From: Polyangiaceae bacterium | GTDB lineage: Bacteria; Myxococcota_A; Polyangia; Polyangiales; Polyangiaceae | Direction: 5' to 3' | Assembly: GCA_020848455.1 (NCBI GenBank) | Contig: JADLAB010000076.1 | Location: 1 to 56,388, forward strand | Length of the DNA: 56,388 bases | Notes under the pieces: generated by a model | What the model saw: the letters and a program-made list of their open reading frames with translations, nothing else | The model's database searches: none | Told to the model about the DNA's origin: nothing | Part shown: positions 15,079 to 24,391 of the stretch, piece by piece | Layout of the letters: each line of letters starts with the position of its first letter | Numbering within the stretch: the stretch's first letter is position 1 | Program-made: the position numbers and the translations under genes

Positions 15079-16326
15079 TCATGGCACGATGGTGGTGCAG
15101 CCGAGCACGATGTCGATCTCGCCCCCGGCGTCGGCCTTGACCTTGTTGCACGTCGCGTCGCAGAGCAGGATCTGCTGCGGGCTCTGGTTGTCGTCGTAGT
15201 ACCAGGCATCGCCGTTCGGCGGGCAGTCGGCCGGGCCCGAGACCTTCGGGAAGGGCTGCGTCCCGCCGCCGAGGCCCGGCGTGTACTCGACGTTGACCTT
15301 CGTGTAGTCGATGGTGCCCTGCTGCGGCTGCGGGATCTGGTAGACGCAGCCGAGCGCCTGGCCCTGGATCTGGTTGAGCGCGTTCAGGAACTGCTCGCCC
15401 ACGTCCTGCGAGGTGTCGACCAGGAACGCCGCCGTCGTGCCGCCGGCCGCCGCGATGCCGTTCAGGGCCGACAGCGACGTGCCGACGCCGATGACGAAGG
15501 TGAGCACGCGCGGGGTGCCCGCGGCCGCGCCCGCGGCGATGGCGTTGATGTTCGCGAGGTTCGTGTCGCACTCGGTCGGGTCGCCGTCCGTGGCGAGCAC
15601 CACGATGGTCACGTGGTCGAGGTGCGCGCTCGCCCAGCTCGTCGCGTAGCTCACCGCCCCGGCGAGCGCGGCGCTCGTCGGCGTGGCGCCGACGGGCACG
15701 TGGCCGAGCAGCGAGGTGAGGACGTCGGCCCTGACGGCCGGCAGCGTCTGGATCGGCACCTCCGGCGTCGCGTAGTCGACGGTGCTGCACGAATCGACGC
15801 CGCTGCAGGTGCCGGTGCCGTTCACGACGAAGCACGAGCCGCAGCCGGCGCAGTCGGCGTTCGACTGGCACGAGGCGGGACACTGCGCGGTCGTCACGAG
15901 CGGGAAGTACTGCAGGCCGATCCCGATCCCGAGCGCCGCGGGCTGCTGCACGAAGGCCCCGAACGCCGACGTCACCGCTCCCCACTTGTCGCCGCCGCCG
16001 GCGACCGGATCGGTCATCGACCCGGACTGGTCGAACATCACGTACATGTCGAGCGGCTGCTTCTCGGCCTTGACCGACTCGCTGGCGCAGCCGCCGCCGG
16101 CGCCCTGGTAGCCGGCCTCTCCGCCGGTGCCGGTGAAGATGAAGCCACCTTGACCGGTGCCGCCCTGATGCGAGCCGCCCGCCCCGCCCACGTGGCTCGC
16201 ACCGGTGCCGTTGCCGGCGGCCGCGCCCGTTCCTTCGGCATCGCCGGACTTGCAGGCCGCCGCCGCGCCGAGCGCGCCCGCCGTGGCAACGAGGGCGCCG
16301 AGGTAGAGGATCTTACGTAGGGACAT
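15079..16326 (-). CDS. VWA-domain lipoprotein
   Basis: A 415-residue protein, first gene of the operon with the two choice-of-anchor L lipoproteins. The signal peptide ends in AAAC (Cys25). A Gly-rich linker leads to a von Willebrand factor A domain (about 95-340). The MIDAS metal site starts with MFDQSGSMTD, and the second half has VVLATDGDPTEC. A Cys-rich insert with CQSNADCAGCGSC lies inside the domain. VWA domains bind protein ligands through the MIDAS ion, so this could be an outer-membrane-attached adhesin or a scaffold for the two co-transcribed proteins. It is followed by a divergent hydrolase gene after a gap of about 400 bp. Confidence 0.9.
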   Translation of the reverse strand: MSLRKILYLGALVATAGALGAAAACKSGDAEGTGAAAGNGTGASHVGGAGGSHQGGTGQGGFIFTGTGGEAGYQGAGGGCASESVKAEKQPLDMYVMFDQSGSMTDPVAGGGDKWGAVTSAFGAFVQQPAALGIGIGLQYFPLVTTAQCPASCQSNADCAGCGSCFVVNGTGTCSGVDSCSTVDYATPEVPIQTLPAVRADVLTSLLGHVPVGATPTSAALAGAVSYATSWASAHLDHVTIVVLATDGDPTECDTNLANINAIAAGAAAGTPRVLTFVIGVGTSLSALNGIAAAGGTTAAFLVDTSQDVGEQFLNALNQIQGQALGCVYQIPQPQQGTIDYTKVNVEYTPGLGGGTQPFPKVSGPADCPPNGDAWYYDDNQSPQQILLCDATCNKVKADAGGEIDIVLGCTTIVP

Positions 16327-16432
16327 GATGCTTGGACCTGTGGAGCGAGCGCACGCGGGGCCATTTCCGCTCGCAACGTGATTTTCCAGCCCATCAGATT
16401 CGTTCCCCAGCGTCAAGTGGGGCGAGCAGCAG

Positions 16433-16511
16433 AACCACGGAGGCACCGCGACACGGAGCGGACACGGAGGAGCTCCGTGTAGCCCTCCAGTCCCCGTGTC
16501 TCGGTGGTCTT
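16433..16511. repeat. Compound imperfect palindrome with ACACGGAG units
   Basis: Lies in the 407-bp intergenic region 16327-16733. A perfect hairpin ACACGGAG-GAG-CTCCGTGT occupies 16462-16480. Around it, imperfect outer arms (16445-16459 and 16494-16508) extend the structure, and AACCACGGAG at the left edge matches the site near 8978. It looks like a dispersed palindromic repeat family. The remainder of the gap must hold promoters for both flanking genes, but none is clear. Confidence 0.5.
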
Positions 16512-16733
16512 CTCTTTGCTGACTCCTCTCGGTGGTGCGCCCCTCGTGGCTGGATCGATCTCGGAGTCGGAGCTGCTCGAGGGGTAGTCAAAGGTCGTAT
16601 CCGCGTGCCGCGCGGTCCCGTTGCTGCTAAAGCGCCCGGCGTCGGAATCGTGTCGCTCGACTGCAGCACTGCTGCGTCCGTGCGAAACGTGACGTCGTTC
16701 GGGCTGGGGCCGGAGATGAGGATCGGTAGCAGT

Positions 16734-18425
16734 ATGTGGACGCGGCTCGGCACATTCGGCGCGCGGCTCGGCGTGCTCGCGGCGCTCGGGCTGGGGCTCG
16801 CCGCGGCGCCCGGCAGCGCGCGCGCCGACGATCCGCCCAAGGCCGACCCGCAGGTGGTGCCCGGCGCCGACGCCGGTCCGCCGCGCACGGGCGACGGCGC
16901 CGGCAAGGTCGAGAACCGCGCCAGCTGGAAGCGCGACGGCGTCAACCCGTGCAACACCCCCGACCCGGGCTGGGGCATCTACGACAAGTGGTCGCGCGCC
17001 CCCTCGATGGGCCAGATGATCGCCCCGGCGCACGGTGGCATCTCGAAGAGCGGCGCCTTCGACCTCATCGTGCACTTTCACGGCCACGAGGCGGTGCGCA
17101 AGGAGTTCGTCAAGACGGCCAACGGCGTCGTGCTCGTGGGCATCGACCTCGGGCTCGGCTCGGGCCCGTACTACCAGGCCTTCGCGACCCCCGCGGCGTT
17201 CGAGAAGCTGCTCGCGAGCGTCGAGGCCGAGATGGCGCGCCGCAGCGGCAACCCGAAGGCGCACGTGCGCAAGCTCGCGCTCACGTCGTGGAGCGCCGGG
17301 TACGGCTCGATCGCGCAGATCCTGGAGCAACCGGCCGGCAAGAAGGTCGACGCCGTCGTCCTCATGGACTCGCTCTACGCGGGTTACGCCGACGAGGCGC
17401 AGGGCACGCTCGACACGAGCCAGCTGCAGCCCTTCCTCAAGTTCGCGCGCCGGGCGGCGGCCGGCCACAAGCTGATGCTCGAGAGCTACTCGTCGATCCG
17501 CCCGCCGGGCTATGCGTCGACGGCCGAGGTCGCGCACTACCTCGTGGGCGAGCTCGGCGGCAAGCTCACGAAGAAGACCAAGAAGGACGTGCTCGGCCTC
17601 GAGATGTTCGAGCGCTACGACCGCGCCGGCTACCACGTCGCCGGCTTCAAGGGTCAGGACAAGCCCGACCACTGCGCCCACATCGGCCTGATGAAGGATG
17701 CGGTGAAGAAGCTCAACGCCCGCTGGAGCCCGCCGAAGGGCACCGGTCCGAAGCTCGCGAAGGACCCGAGCGCGAAGAAGGGCAAGGGCCCGAAGGCGAT
17801 CAAGGCCGGCACGCTGACCCACGTCGTGGCGTCCGGCCAGTCGCTGAAGTCGATCGCCAAGCGCTACCAGGTGACCGTCGACGAGCTGCGCGCCCTCAAC
17901 GATCTCGTGCCCGGTGTGCGCTTGCAGCCCGGCCAGGAGCTCGCGCTGCCGAAAGGTGCGGTCCCGCCGAAGGCGAAGGGCGACAAGTCCGCAGCCAAGG
18001 ACAAGGCCGCGGCCAAGGACAAGGCCGCTGGTGCGAAGGGCAAGAGCGACGCCCCTGCCGTCAAGGACAAGCCCAAGCCGAAGGTGCTGCCGCCCGGCCA
18101 GGTGCACGTGGTGCGCGACGGCCAGTCGCTCAAGCTCATCGCCAAGCGCTACAAGGTGACGGTCGACGAGCTGCTCGCCTACAACGGCCTCGCCCGCAAG
18201 AACAAGCTGAAGCCGGGCGACAAGGTCGTCATTCCGCCGAGGCGCGTGCTCGGCAAGGCGCCGGCGAAGCCCCCCGCCGACGGCGCCAAGGCCGCGGTCC
18301 CGGCGACTGCGCCGGCCCTGCCCGCGCCCGCGGCGCCGGTCCCAGGTGCTCCCGCGGCCGCACCCGAGTCGACCTCGCAGCCCCCGGCGTCCGGCGGGAC
18401 CCCGGACGGCGCGCACGCGCGCTGA
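16734..18425 (+). CDS. Secreted alpha/beta-hydrolase-like protein with two LysM domains
   Basis: A 563-residue exported protein. Its Sec signal (about 1-32) ends in GSARA. The catalytic-like domain (about 50-340) has [10 protein letters not shown], a nucleophile-elbow-like SWSAGYG with Ser187, then [10 protein letters not shown] and HCAHIGL, which could supply Asp and His. Two LysM domains follow (about 359-407 and 455-502) with [16 protein letters not shown] and [17 protein letters not shown] Lys/Ala-rich linker separates them and a Pro/Ala-rich tail ends the protein. LysM binds GlcNAc-containing glycans such as peptidoglycan, so the enzyme is probably held at the cell wall. The substrate is unknown. 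An ATG six codons upstream (16716) is an alternative start. Confidence 0.8.
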   Translation: MWTRLGTFGARLGVLAALGLGLAAAPGSARADDPPKADPQVVPGADAGPPRTGDGAGKVENRASWKRDGVNPCNTPDPGWGIYDKWSRAPSMGQMIAPAHGGISKSGAFDLIVHFHGHEAVRKEFVKTANGVVLVGIDLGLGSGPYYQAFATPAAFEKLLASVEAEMARRSGNPKAHVRKLALTSWSAGYGSIAQILEQPAGKKVDAVVLMDSLYAGYADEAQGTLDTSQLQPFLKFARRAAAGHKLMLESYSSIRPPGYASTAEVAHYLVGELGGKLTKKTKKDVLGLEMFERYDRAGYHVAGFKGQDKPDHCAHIGLMKDAVKKLNARWSPPKGTGPKLAKDPSAKKGKGPKAIKAGTLTHVVASGQSLKSIAKRYQVTVDELRALNDLVPGVRLQPGQELALPKGAVPPKAKGDKSAAKDKAAAKDKAAGAKGKSDAPAVKDKPKPKVLPPGQVHVVRDGQSLKLIAKRYKVTVDELLAYNGLARKNKLKPGDKVVIPPRRVLGKAPAKPPADGAKAAVPATAPALPAPAAPVPGAPAAAPESTSQPPASGGTPDGAHAR

Positions 18426-18456
18426 GCCTCGGGCCGGCGAGCATCTCCCGCGACGC

Positions 18457-21400
18457 ATGGCGCTCGACAAGGCCGCGTTCGACGCCCTGTTCACCGCGAT
18501 TCGCGGGGCGAGCTCGGCGCGCACGTGGTCGCGCGGCATCGAGCTGTCGCGCACGGGTGCGGTGCGCAGCATCGAGCCGCAAGGCAAGGCGGGCGAAGAG
18601 CTGCACGTCCGGGTCCGCACCCCCGGCCGGGCGATTGCGCCGAGCGTCATCCTGTACCCGGCCGACGAGGGCTGGACGTGCGACTGCGACGCGCCCGAGG
18701 ACAGCTGCGAGCACGCCGTGGCTGCCGTGCTCGTGTGCCGCAAGCTCGCCGAGACGGGGGAGCTCGGCGCGCGCGCGGAGCTCGAGGACGAGAGCCCGCC
18801 ACCGGCGCCCGCGGCGCGGCCGGCACCGCGCACCGCGCCGTCGGCCGCGCGCCCGGCGTCGTCGCCCGCCCCGCGCCGCGGGCAAGAGAACGAGCTGCGC
18901 CCGGCCTCGCCGGTCGCCCCGACGCCCGCGACCCGCACCGGCGCCCGGCTCGCGTGGCTCGGCTACCGCTTCACGCGCCGCGCCGACAAGCTCGCCCTCG
19001 GCCGCGTCGTCGTAGAGGGGGGCGAGGAGCGGCCGCTCGGCCACCCGCTGCTGTCGGCCGCCGCCCGCGGCGAGCGGGGCGCCTTCGAGCCGACGCAGGT
19101 GGACTTCCAGATCGAGCGCCTGCTCGAGTCGTGGCGCCTCGCCGCGCTGCCCGCCGACCGGGTGGCGTTCCTGCTCGATCTGCTCGCCGACGCGCGCGAC
19201 GTGCGCCTCGAGGGCGCGCCCGTCGTCCCGCGCTCCGCCCCCCTCGCCCCGCTCGCGCGCCTGGTCGAGCGCGACAAGGTGCTCGTGCTGCGCATCGAGC
19301 CGCCGGCGGGGGCCACGCCCGTCATCCCCGGCATCGGCCTCCTGGCTCGTGCGGGCGAGCCGCCCGAGCTGCGACCCCTCGGCGCCATCCTGCTCGCGGG
19401 CAGCCGCTGGGAGCAGCTGCCGGTGGAGCGCAGCTTCGGCCCCGAGGAGGTGAGCGAGCTCGTCGGCGACGTGCTGCCGGCGCTCGAGCGGCAAGGCGTC
19501 GCGCTCGAGATCAAGACGCGCCGCTTCGAGCGCCGCTTCGTCGAGCTGCCGCCGCGCCTCGTCGTGGAGGTCGCGCAGGAGGGCGGGGCGTTGTCGGTGC
19601 GCGCCAGCCTCGTCTACGGCGACCCGCCCTGCGCGCGCATCGATCCCGGCGGCCTGCGCGACGCCGGTCGGCTCGTGCACCTGCGGGGCCCCATCCCGAA
19701 GCGCGACGAGCGCGCCGAGCGGCGCCTGTGCGCCGCGCTCGAGGCCGAGCTCGGCCTCACGCCTGGCAAGCGCCGCATCGTCGAGGGCGACGAGGCCGCG
19801 CGCTACGCGAAGCGGCTGCGCGCCTTCTGCCCGCCGGCGCCGCCCGCTCCGGCGGAGCGCGTGCGCGGCGAGGCGCGCGCCACGCCGAGCCGCTGCATCG
19901 TCGGCGACGCTCACCTGCGCCTCTACCCCGACGCGCCTCTCGCGCCGGAGATCGCGCTCGCCCCGGACGGGCGGCTCGCGGCGCGCTTCGTGCTCGGCCC
20001 GGGTGCCCGCGCGTCGGCGGAGGACGCGGACGCGGTGCCGCTCGCGCGCGGCGAGCTCGCGGCCGATCCCGAGCGAGTGCTCGCCGCGTGGGAGGCGGGG
20101 CAGAGCCTCGTCGCGCTCGACGGCGGCGGCTGGGCGCCGCTGCCGCACGACTGGCTCGCGCGCCACGGCCATCGGCTCGCGGAGCTGCTCGCCGCGCGGG
20201 CGCCGGACGGCGCCGTGTCGCCCCACGCGCGCCCGGCGCTGCTCGCGTTCGCGGACGAGCTCGAGCTGCCCCGGCCGCCGGCGCTCGCAGGTCTGGCGCC
20301 GCTCGTCGACGGCTTCGAGGCGCTGCCCGAGCCGGCCCTGCCGGACGACCTCTGCGCCGAGCTCCGGCCCTACCAGCTGCGCGGCGTCGCGTGGCTGTCG
20401 TTCCTGCGGCAGGCCGGGCTCGGCGCCGTCCTCGCGGACGACATGGGCCTCGGCAAAACTTTGCAGGTCCTGTGCGCCCTCAGGCGCGGCGAGCGCGCGC
20501 TCGTCGTGTGCCCGACGAGCGTGGTCCACGGCTGGGCGAGCGAGATCGCGCGCTTCCGTCCGGCCCTGCGGGTCGCGCTCTACCGCGGCGTCGGGCGCGA
20601 GCTCGACCGGCGCGCCGACATCGTCGTGACGAGCTACGCCATCGTGCGCCTCGACATCGAGCGGCTCGCCGCCGAGCACTTCCACGTGTGCGTGCTCGAC
20701 GAGGCGCAGGCCATCAAGAACCCCGACAGCCAGGTGGCGCGCGCCGCCTACCGCCTCGACGCCGAGTTCCGCATCGCGCTCTCGGGCACGCCCATCGAGA
20801 ACCGCCTCGACGAGCTGTGGAGCATGCTCCACTACACGAACCCGGGCCTGCTCGGCGGGCGCTCGAGCTTCGAGGCGACGTACGGGCGGCCCATCCTTGC
20901 CGGCGACGCCGACGCGCTCGCGCGCATGCGCACCAAGATCCGCCCGATGGTGCTGCGCCGCACGAAGAAGGAGGTGCTGTCGGACTTGCCGCCCAAGACC
21001 GAGAGCGTGCTCTGGGTCGAGCTCGACGAGGGCGAGCGCGCCGTCTACGAGACGGTGCTCGCGGCGACGCGCGAGGAGCTCGTGAGCGAGCTCGGCGCGA
21101 TCGAGGGCGGGCGCGGCAACGTGCTCGCCGTGCTCGAGGCCCTGCTCCGGCTGCGGCAGGCGGCGTGTCACGCGGGGCTCGTGCCGGGCCAGCACGCCGA
21201 GCGCTCGACCAAGGTGGCGCTGCTGCGCGAGGCGCTCGAGGAGGCCTGCGCGGACGGCCACAAGGCGCTCGTGTTCTCGCAGTGGACCTCGCTGCTCGAC
21301 AAGGTGGAGCCCGAGCTCCGCGAGGCGGGCATCGACTTCGTGCGCCTCGACGGCTCGACGCGCGACCGCGGCGCGGTGGTCGGGCGCTTCCAGGACGCGG

Positions 21401-21708
21401 CCGGCCCGCCCGTCATGCTGGTGTCGCTGAAGGCCGGCGGCACCGGGCTCAACCTCACGGCGGCCGACCACGTATTCCTGCTCGATCCGTGGTGGAACCC
21501 CGCCGTCGAGGACCAGGCCGCGGACCGCGCGCACCGCATCGGCCAGGACCGGCCGGTCGTCGTCTACCGCCTCGTCGCCAAGGACACGATCGAGGAGCGC
21601 GTGCTCGCCCTCGGCGCGCGCAAGCGCGCGCTCGCCGACGCCGCGCTCGAGGGCACCGGCCGGGCGGCGGCGCTCGGGCGGGAGGATCTGCTGGCTCTGC
21701 TCGCGTGA
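18457..21708 (+). CDS. SNF2-family helicase with N-terminal SWIM zinc finger
   Basis: A 1083-residue DNA-dependent ATPase. The SWIM finger has Cys75, Cys77, Cys84 and His86 (CxC...CxH) after WTCDCD. A linker rich in Pro and Ala (about 110-165) and a long middle region precede the SNF2 motor. Motif I is DDMGLGKT (near residue 660), motif II DEAQ instead of DEAH, and motif [18 protein letters not shown]. The second lobe has [33 protein letters not shown] and [12 protein letters not shown]. This matches the bacterial SWIM-SNF2 (HepA/RapA-like) group, thought to remodel protein-DNA or transcription complexes. It begins 31 bp after the LysM gene on the same strand. The 1083-residue size is normal for the group. 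Confidence 0.92.
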   Translation: MALDKAAFDALFTAIRGASSARTWSRGIELSRTGAVRSIEPQGKAGEELHVRVRTPGRAIAPSVILYPADEGWTCDCDAPEDSCEHAVAAVLVCRKLAETGELGARAELEDESPPPAPAARPAPRTAPSAARPASSPAPRRGQENELRPASPVAPTPATRTGARLAWLGYRFTRRADKLALGRVVVEGGEERPLGHPLLSAAARGERGAFEPTQVDFQIERLLESWRLAALPADRVAFLLDLLADARDVRLEGAPVVPRSAPLAPLARLVERDKVLVLRIEPPAGATPVIPGIGLLARAGEPPELRPLGAILLAGSRWEQLPVERSFGPEEVSELVGDVLPALERQGVALEIKTRRFERRFVELPPRLVVEVAQEGGALSVRASLVYGDPPCARIDPGGLRDAGRLVHLRGPIPKRDERAERRLCAALEAELGLTPGKRRIVEGDEAARYAKRLRAFCPPAPPAPAERVRGEARATPSRCIVGDAHLRLYPDAPLAPEIALAPDGRLAARFVLGPGARASAEDADAVPLARGELAADPERVLAAWEAGQSLVALDGGGWAPLPHDWLARHGHRLAELLAARAPDGAVSPHARPALLAFADELELPRPPALAGLAPLVDGFEALPEPALPDDLCAELRPYQLRGVAWLSFLRQAGLGAVLADDMGLGKTLQVLCALRRGERALVVCPTSVVHGWASEIARFRPALRVALYRGVGRELDRRADIVVTSYAIVRLDIERLAAEHFHVCVLDEAQAIKNPDSQVARAAYRLDAEFRIALSGTPIENRLDELWSMLHYTNPGLLGGRSSFEATYGRPILAGDADALARMRTKIRPMVLRRTKKEVLSDLPPKTESVLWVELDEGERAVYETVLAATREELVSELGAIEGGRGNVLAVLEALLRLRQAACHAGLVPGQHAERSTKVALLREALEEACADGHKALVFSQWTSLLDKVEPELREAGIDFVRLDGSTRDRGAVVGRFQDAAGPPVMLVSLKAGGTGLNLTAADHVFLLDPWWNPAVEDQAADRAHRIGQDRPVVVYRLVAKDTIEERVLALGARKRALADAALEGTGRAAALGREDLLALLA

Positions 21709-21718
21709 GCCACGGCAG

Positions 21719-21741
21719 GCGGGCCCGCGGCGCGCGCCCGC
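21719..21741. terminator. Candidate GC-rich hairpin between convergent genes
   Basis: GCGGGC (21719-21724) and GCCCGC (21736-21741) flank an 11-nt loop in the 36-bp convergent gap after the SNF2 gene. No T-tract is present. Confidence 0.25.
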
Positions 21742-21744
21742 GCC

Positions 21745-22020
21745 TCACAGCGTGTCGACGTAGTCCTCGATGTCGTAGAGCTGCGTGTGGAGCTCGGGCA
21801 TCTGGAGCGGCACGCCGCGGATGCAGTTGCACGCCGTCACGAGGTTCCGCTTCTCCTCCGCGGTGGGCTTGGCCTTCTTCAGCAGGGTCTTCAACATCTG
21901 CTGCAGGTAGCGCTTGGCGTTCGCCTTGGGCGGATCCGAGCCCAGCTGGGCGATGACCTTGTCGATCTTGGAGAGCGCGTCTTCGAGGGTGGCGGTGCAC
22001 TGCGCGTGGGTCGAGATCAT
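21745..22020 (-). CDS. Small hypothetical helical protein
   Basis: A 91-residue acidic/basic mixed, mostly helical protein without signal or membrane segment. It begins MISTHAQCTATLEDALSK and contains a Lys-rich stretch (LKTLLKKAKPTAEEK) and CNCIRG, ending in DIEDYVDTL. I do not recognise the family. The start at 22020 is supported by GGAGG 5 nt upstream; a TACGCT element about 36 nt upstream might be its -10. It is convergent with the SNF2 helicase gene and 96 bp downstream of the zinc-finger gene on the same strand. Confidence 0.65.
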   Translation of the reverse strand: MISTHAQCTATLEDALSKIDKVIAQLGSDPPKANAKRYLQQMLKTLLKKAKPTAEEKRNLVTACNCIRGVPLQMPELHTQLYDIEDYVDTL

Positions 22021-22116
22021 CGCGGCCTCCGGTCGGTTGGAGCGGGCGGACGACGGAGCGTACACGTCTTTGGCCGGGGGCACCCAGCCCGAACGGGCGC
22101 CGCGGCGCGGCCCCGG

Positions 22117-22854
22117 TCAGTGCGAGCAGTGGCTGTGGCGACTGCAGCTGCAGTGAGGACAGCGATTGCCGGCGAGCAGCAGGCCGAGCACCGTCCCGAT
22201 GGCCCGAAACACGGCGACGACGGTGCTCCGGCGCTCGGCCGAGCGGCGCAGCTCGTCCTCCATGACGTCGGTCTCGTCCACGAGGCGGCTTCTCTCCTCG
22301 GCCGTGAGCTCGGACGGTTCCGCGTTGGCGCGCTCGCCGCAGGCGTCGCACATCACGCCGCGGCCGGTGAGGAGCGTGCGGCGCAGCGGCACGACGGTGC
22401 CGCACGCCGTGCACGCCACGTGATCGTCCGCGATGGCCGCCGCGACCGCGCGCTCGCCGCCCGGCGGCTCGGGGGCGGCCCGGCCCGCGGCGCGATCGGC
22501 CGTGCGCGCCAGGGCCTCGAGCTCGTCGCCGTCGATCCACACGCCGTAGCAGAGCGAGCAGACGTCGAGCGCGACGCCGAGATAGGGCAGATCGACCGTG
22601 TCCGACCCGCAGCGCGGACAGGTGCCGACGCCGCTCGTGCGCGCGCCCGCCGACGCGGACAGGAGGGTCTCCCGCAGCACGCCGAGGTGGTCGCCGAGCT
22701 CGCGGAAGGCCTGCGCCACCTCGTCGCCGTCGAGCCACACGCCGCGGCAGGCGCGACAGATGTCGACCTCGAGACGGCTCCCGGTCGCGGGGACGGTGTG
22801 CAGCTCGGCGGAGGTTGGACCGTGACAGCGGGGGCAGGCGATGGGGTCGGCCAT
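22117..22854 (-). CDS. Zinc-ribbon protein with two TFIIB-type zinc fingers
   Basis: A 245-residue cytosolic protein. Two zf-TFIIB-like units are visible: CPRCHG with CRACRGVWLDGDE (about residues 7-45), and CPRCGS with CSLCYGVWIDGDE (about 80-115). Each combines a CxxC pair with the CxxCxGxWxD pattern of this family. A third, simpler ribbon follows (CTACG and CDACG), then a short hydrophobic stretch (AIGTVLGLLLAG) and a Cys/His-rich tail beginning CPHCSC and ending SHCSH. The zinc units suggest nucleic-acid or protein binding; the hydrophobic stretch is too short to call a membrane span with certainty. ATG 22854 is chosen because the first finger starts within seven residues. Confidence 0.8.
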   Translation of the reverse strand: MADPIACPRCHGPTSAELHTVPATGSRLEVDICRACRGVWLDGDEVAQAFRELGDHLGVLRETLLSASAGARTSGVGTCPRCGSDTVDLPYLGVALDVCSLCYGVWIDGDELEALARTADRAAGRAAPEPPGGERAVAAAIADDHVACTACGTVVPLRRTLLTGRGVMCDACGERANAEPSELTAEERSRLVDETDVMEDELRRSAERRSTVVAVFRAIGTVLGLLLAGNRCPHCSCSRHSHCSH

Positions 22855-23011
22855 GGGCGTGGTCGTCGCACGGCCGAGGGGCAGCGGCCAGCCTCCCACT
22901 CACGCCCCCGCCCTCGCGCCCGCGCCCGCGCCCGCGTCGACTCGCGCCCGCACCCGCCCCCGCTCGCCCGCACTTGCCTGCGGGCCCCCCGCCAGCGTAT
23001 AGGAGCGCGCC

Positions 23012-23158
23012 ATGCATCGCCCCACCCGCAAGCTCCAGACTCTCCAGGCCAAGCTCGCTCGCAAGCTCGCGCGCGGCGCCGCGAGCGGCAAGCTCGTCAA
23101 GCGCGCCAAGAAGTGGCTCGAGGCCTACAAGGGTCTCGCCGTCGGTCAGGCCGACTGA
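23012..23158 (+). CDS. Small basic protein, 48 residues
   Basis: A short ORF starting MHRPTRKLQ and ending GLAVGQAD. It has AGGAG ending 6 nt before the ATG and a TATAGG element overlapping that site. The product is very basic: about a third of residues are Lys or Arg and they recur along predicted helices (KLARKLARG, KLVKRAKKWLEAYK), the kind of protein that binds nucleic acid or ribosomes. Its stop lies inside the 3' end of the convergent MFS gene (13-bp overlap). Frame, Shine-Dalgarno and codon use support a gene; no family was recognised. Confidence 0.6.
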   Translation: MHRPTRKLQTLQAKLARKLARGAASGKLVKRAKKWLEAYKGLAVGQAD

Positions 23159-24309
23159 GCCACCGACGCTCGCGTCGCGCGCGCACCCTTGCGCTCGGGC
23201 ACACGCGCCCCGAGCAGGCGTAGCGCCGCGTAGAGCGCCGCGGCCGACGCGAGCACCAGGCCGAGGAAGAGCGGCGGGCCGTAGAGCGTCCGCGTCCCGT
23301 CGAGGAAGCTCGGGAGCGAGCCCGACACGAGCGCGAGGCAGGTGAGCCCGAAGGCGAAGCCGGGGCGCGCGGGCGTGACCCGCACCGCGGCGGCGAGCGT
23401 CACGGGCATCGTCATCTGGAAGAAGAAGAGGCCGGCGAGCACGACCTCGGTGTGGGCGCCGCCGAAGGCGATGAGCGGCGCGGACACGACGAGCGCGCCG
23501 ACGCCGGTCTCGACCCATCCGAGCCGGTCCGCGAGCCAGCCGCCGAGCGCCTTGCCGCCGAAGGCCGCGAGCGGGAGCCCGAGCGCGACGAGCGAGCCCT
23601 TCGGGCACGCGTAGCTGCCGCCCATGCCGACGAACGCGCGCACGGCGATCGACAGGCAGAGCAGCGACACGACGAGCCACGCCGCGCCGAGCGCGGGCTC
23701 GGTCGGGCGGACGCGCGGCGCCGGGGCGGCGTCGGACGCGGTGCGGGAGGCGGTGCCGGTGCCCGCGGCGGGGTAGGGCAGCTCCGGGCTCTGCACCACG
23801 CTCGCGACCCCGAGGCACACGCCGAGCGCGGCGATGAACGGCCACGGCTCGAAGGCGCCGCGGTTGCCGAGCCACATGCCGAGCCCGAGGCCGAGCGCGC
23901 CGGGCGCGACGAACACCCCGGCGGGCGCCGCGCGCTGCGGAGCGACGCTGAGCGCGAAGACGCTCGCGCCGACGTGGAAGAGCGCGTTGCCGAGGCCCAC
24001 GAGCACCATCGCGAGCACGGGGCCGAAGGGCAGCAAGCCCGCGCCGAGGGCGATGAGCACGAGGCCCGCCTGCAGCACGGGCCGCGGCGCGCGCAGCCGG
24101 TCGGTGACAAGGCCGATCGCGAACTGCGGCGCGAAGGCGAGCAGATCGTAGGCGAGCACGAGCCCGTACCCCTCCTCGAGCGTGAGCCCGTGCAGGCCGA
24201 TGGCCGCCATGGTCGTGCCGACGCTCGTCGCGTCCACGACGAAGTGCAGGGCGCCCTGGATCGGCGCGGCGTGGCGAGCGGACCAGGCCCGCTCCGGTCG
24301 AGGTGGCAT
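23146..24309 (-). CDS. MFS transporter
   Basis: A 387-residue integral membrane protein with about twelve hydrophobic segments, split by a hydrophilic loop rich in Pro, Thr and Arg (about 185-215). Segments such as VLAMVLVGLGNALFHVG and LFFFQMTMPVTLAA fit the major facilitator fold, and LVTDRLRAPR is the loop 2-3 signature (variant of GxxxDRxGRR). FGGKALGGWLADRLG is the matching element in the second half. The substrate cannot be read from sequence. It is shorter than most MFS proteins but has no obvious truncation. A TACGCT element 6 nt before ATG 24309 suggests a leaderless start. Confidence 0.85.
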   Translation of the reverse strand: MPPRPERAWSARHAAPIQGALHFVVDATSVGTTMAAIGLHGLTLEEGYGLVLAYDLLAFAPQFAIGLVTDRLRAPRPVLQAGLVLIALGAGLLPFGPVLAMVLVGLGNALFHVGASVFALSVAPQRAAPAGVFVAPGALGLGLGMWLGNRGAFEPWPFIAALGVCLGVASVVQSPELPYPAAGTGTASRTASDAAPAPRVRPTEPALGAAWLVVSLLCLSIAVRAFVGMGGSYACPKGSLVALGLPLAAFGGKALGGWLADRLGWVETGVGALVVSAPLIAFGGAHTEVVLAGLFFFQMTMPVTLAAAVRVTPARPGFAFGLTCLALVSGSLPSFLDGTRTLYGPPLFLGLVLASAAALYAALRLLGARVPERKGARATRASVAQSA

Positions 24310-24315
24310 CGGGCG

Positions 24316-24321
24316 AGCGTA
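24316..24321 (-). promoter_or_regulatory. Putative -10 (TACGCT), leaderless start
   Basis: Minus-strand TACGCT lies 6 nt before the ATG of the MFS gene. No Shine-Dalgarno sequence is possible in this spacing. Confidence 0.35.
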
Positions 24322-24391
24322 GCCGCGGCGGGCGCAGGCGTCAGCTCCCGCACTTTCCGGTTGCCCGACCGGGGCGCGCGGGCCCAACCTG

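Noticed and set aside
11514-15209. One open frame of 1231 codons spanning two lipoprotein genes on the minus strand
   Set aside because: The upstream part is a shadow of the neighbouring genes. A signal peptide and ATG at 13559 mark the true start, and the upstream region codes in another frame.
22900-22990. CCCGCG-rich low-complexity stretch as a repeat element
   Set aside because: Short, imperfect and typical of GC-rich intergenic DNA; no defined unit.
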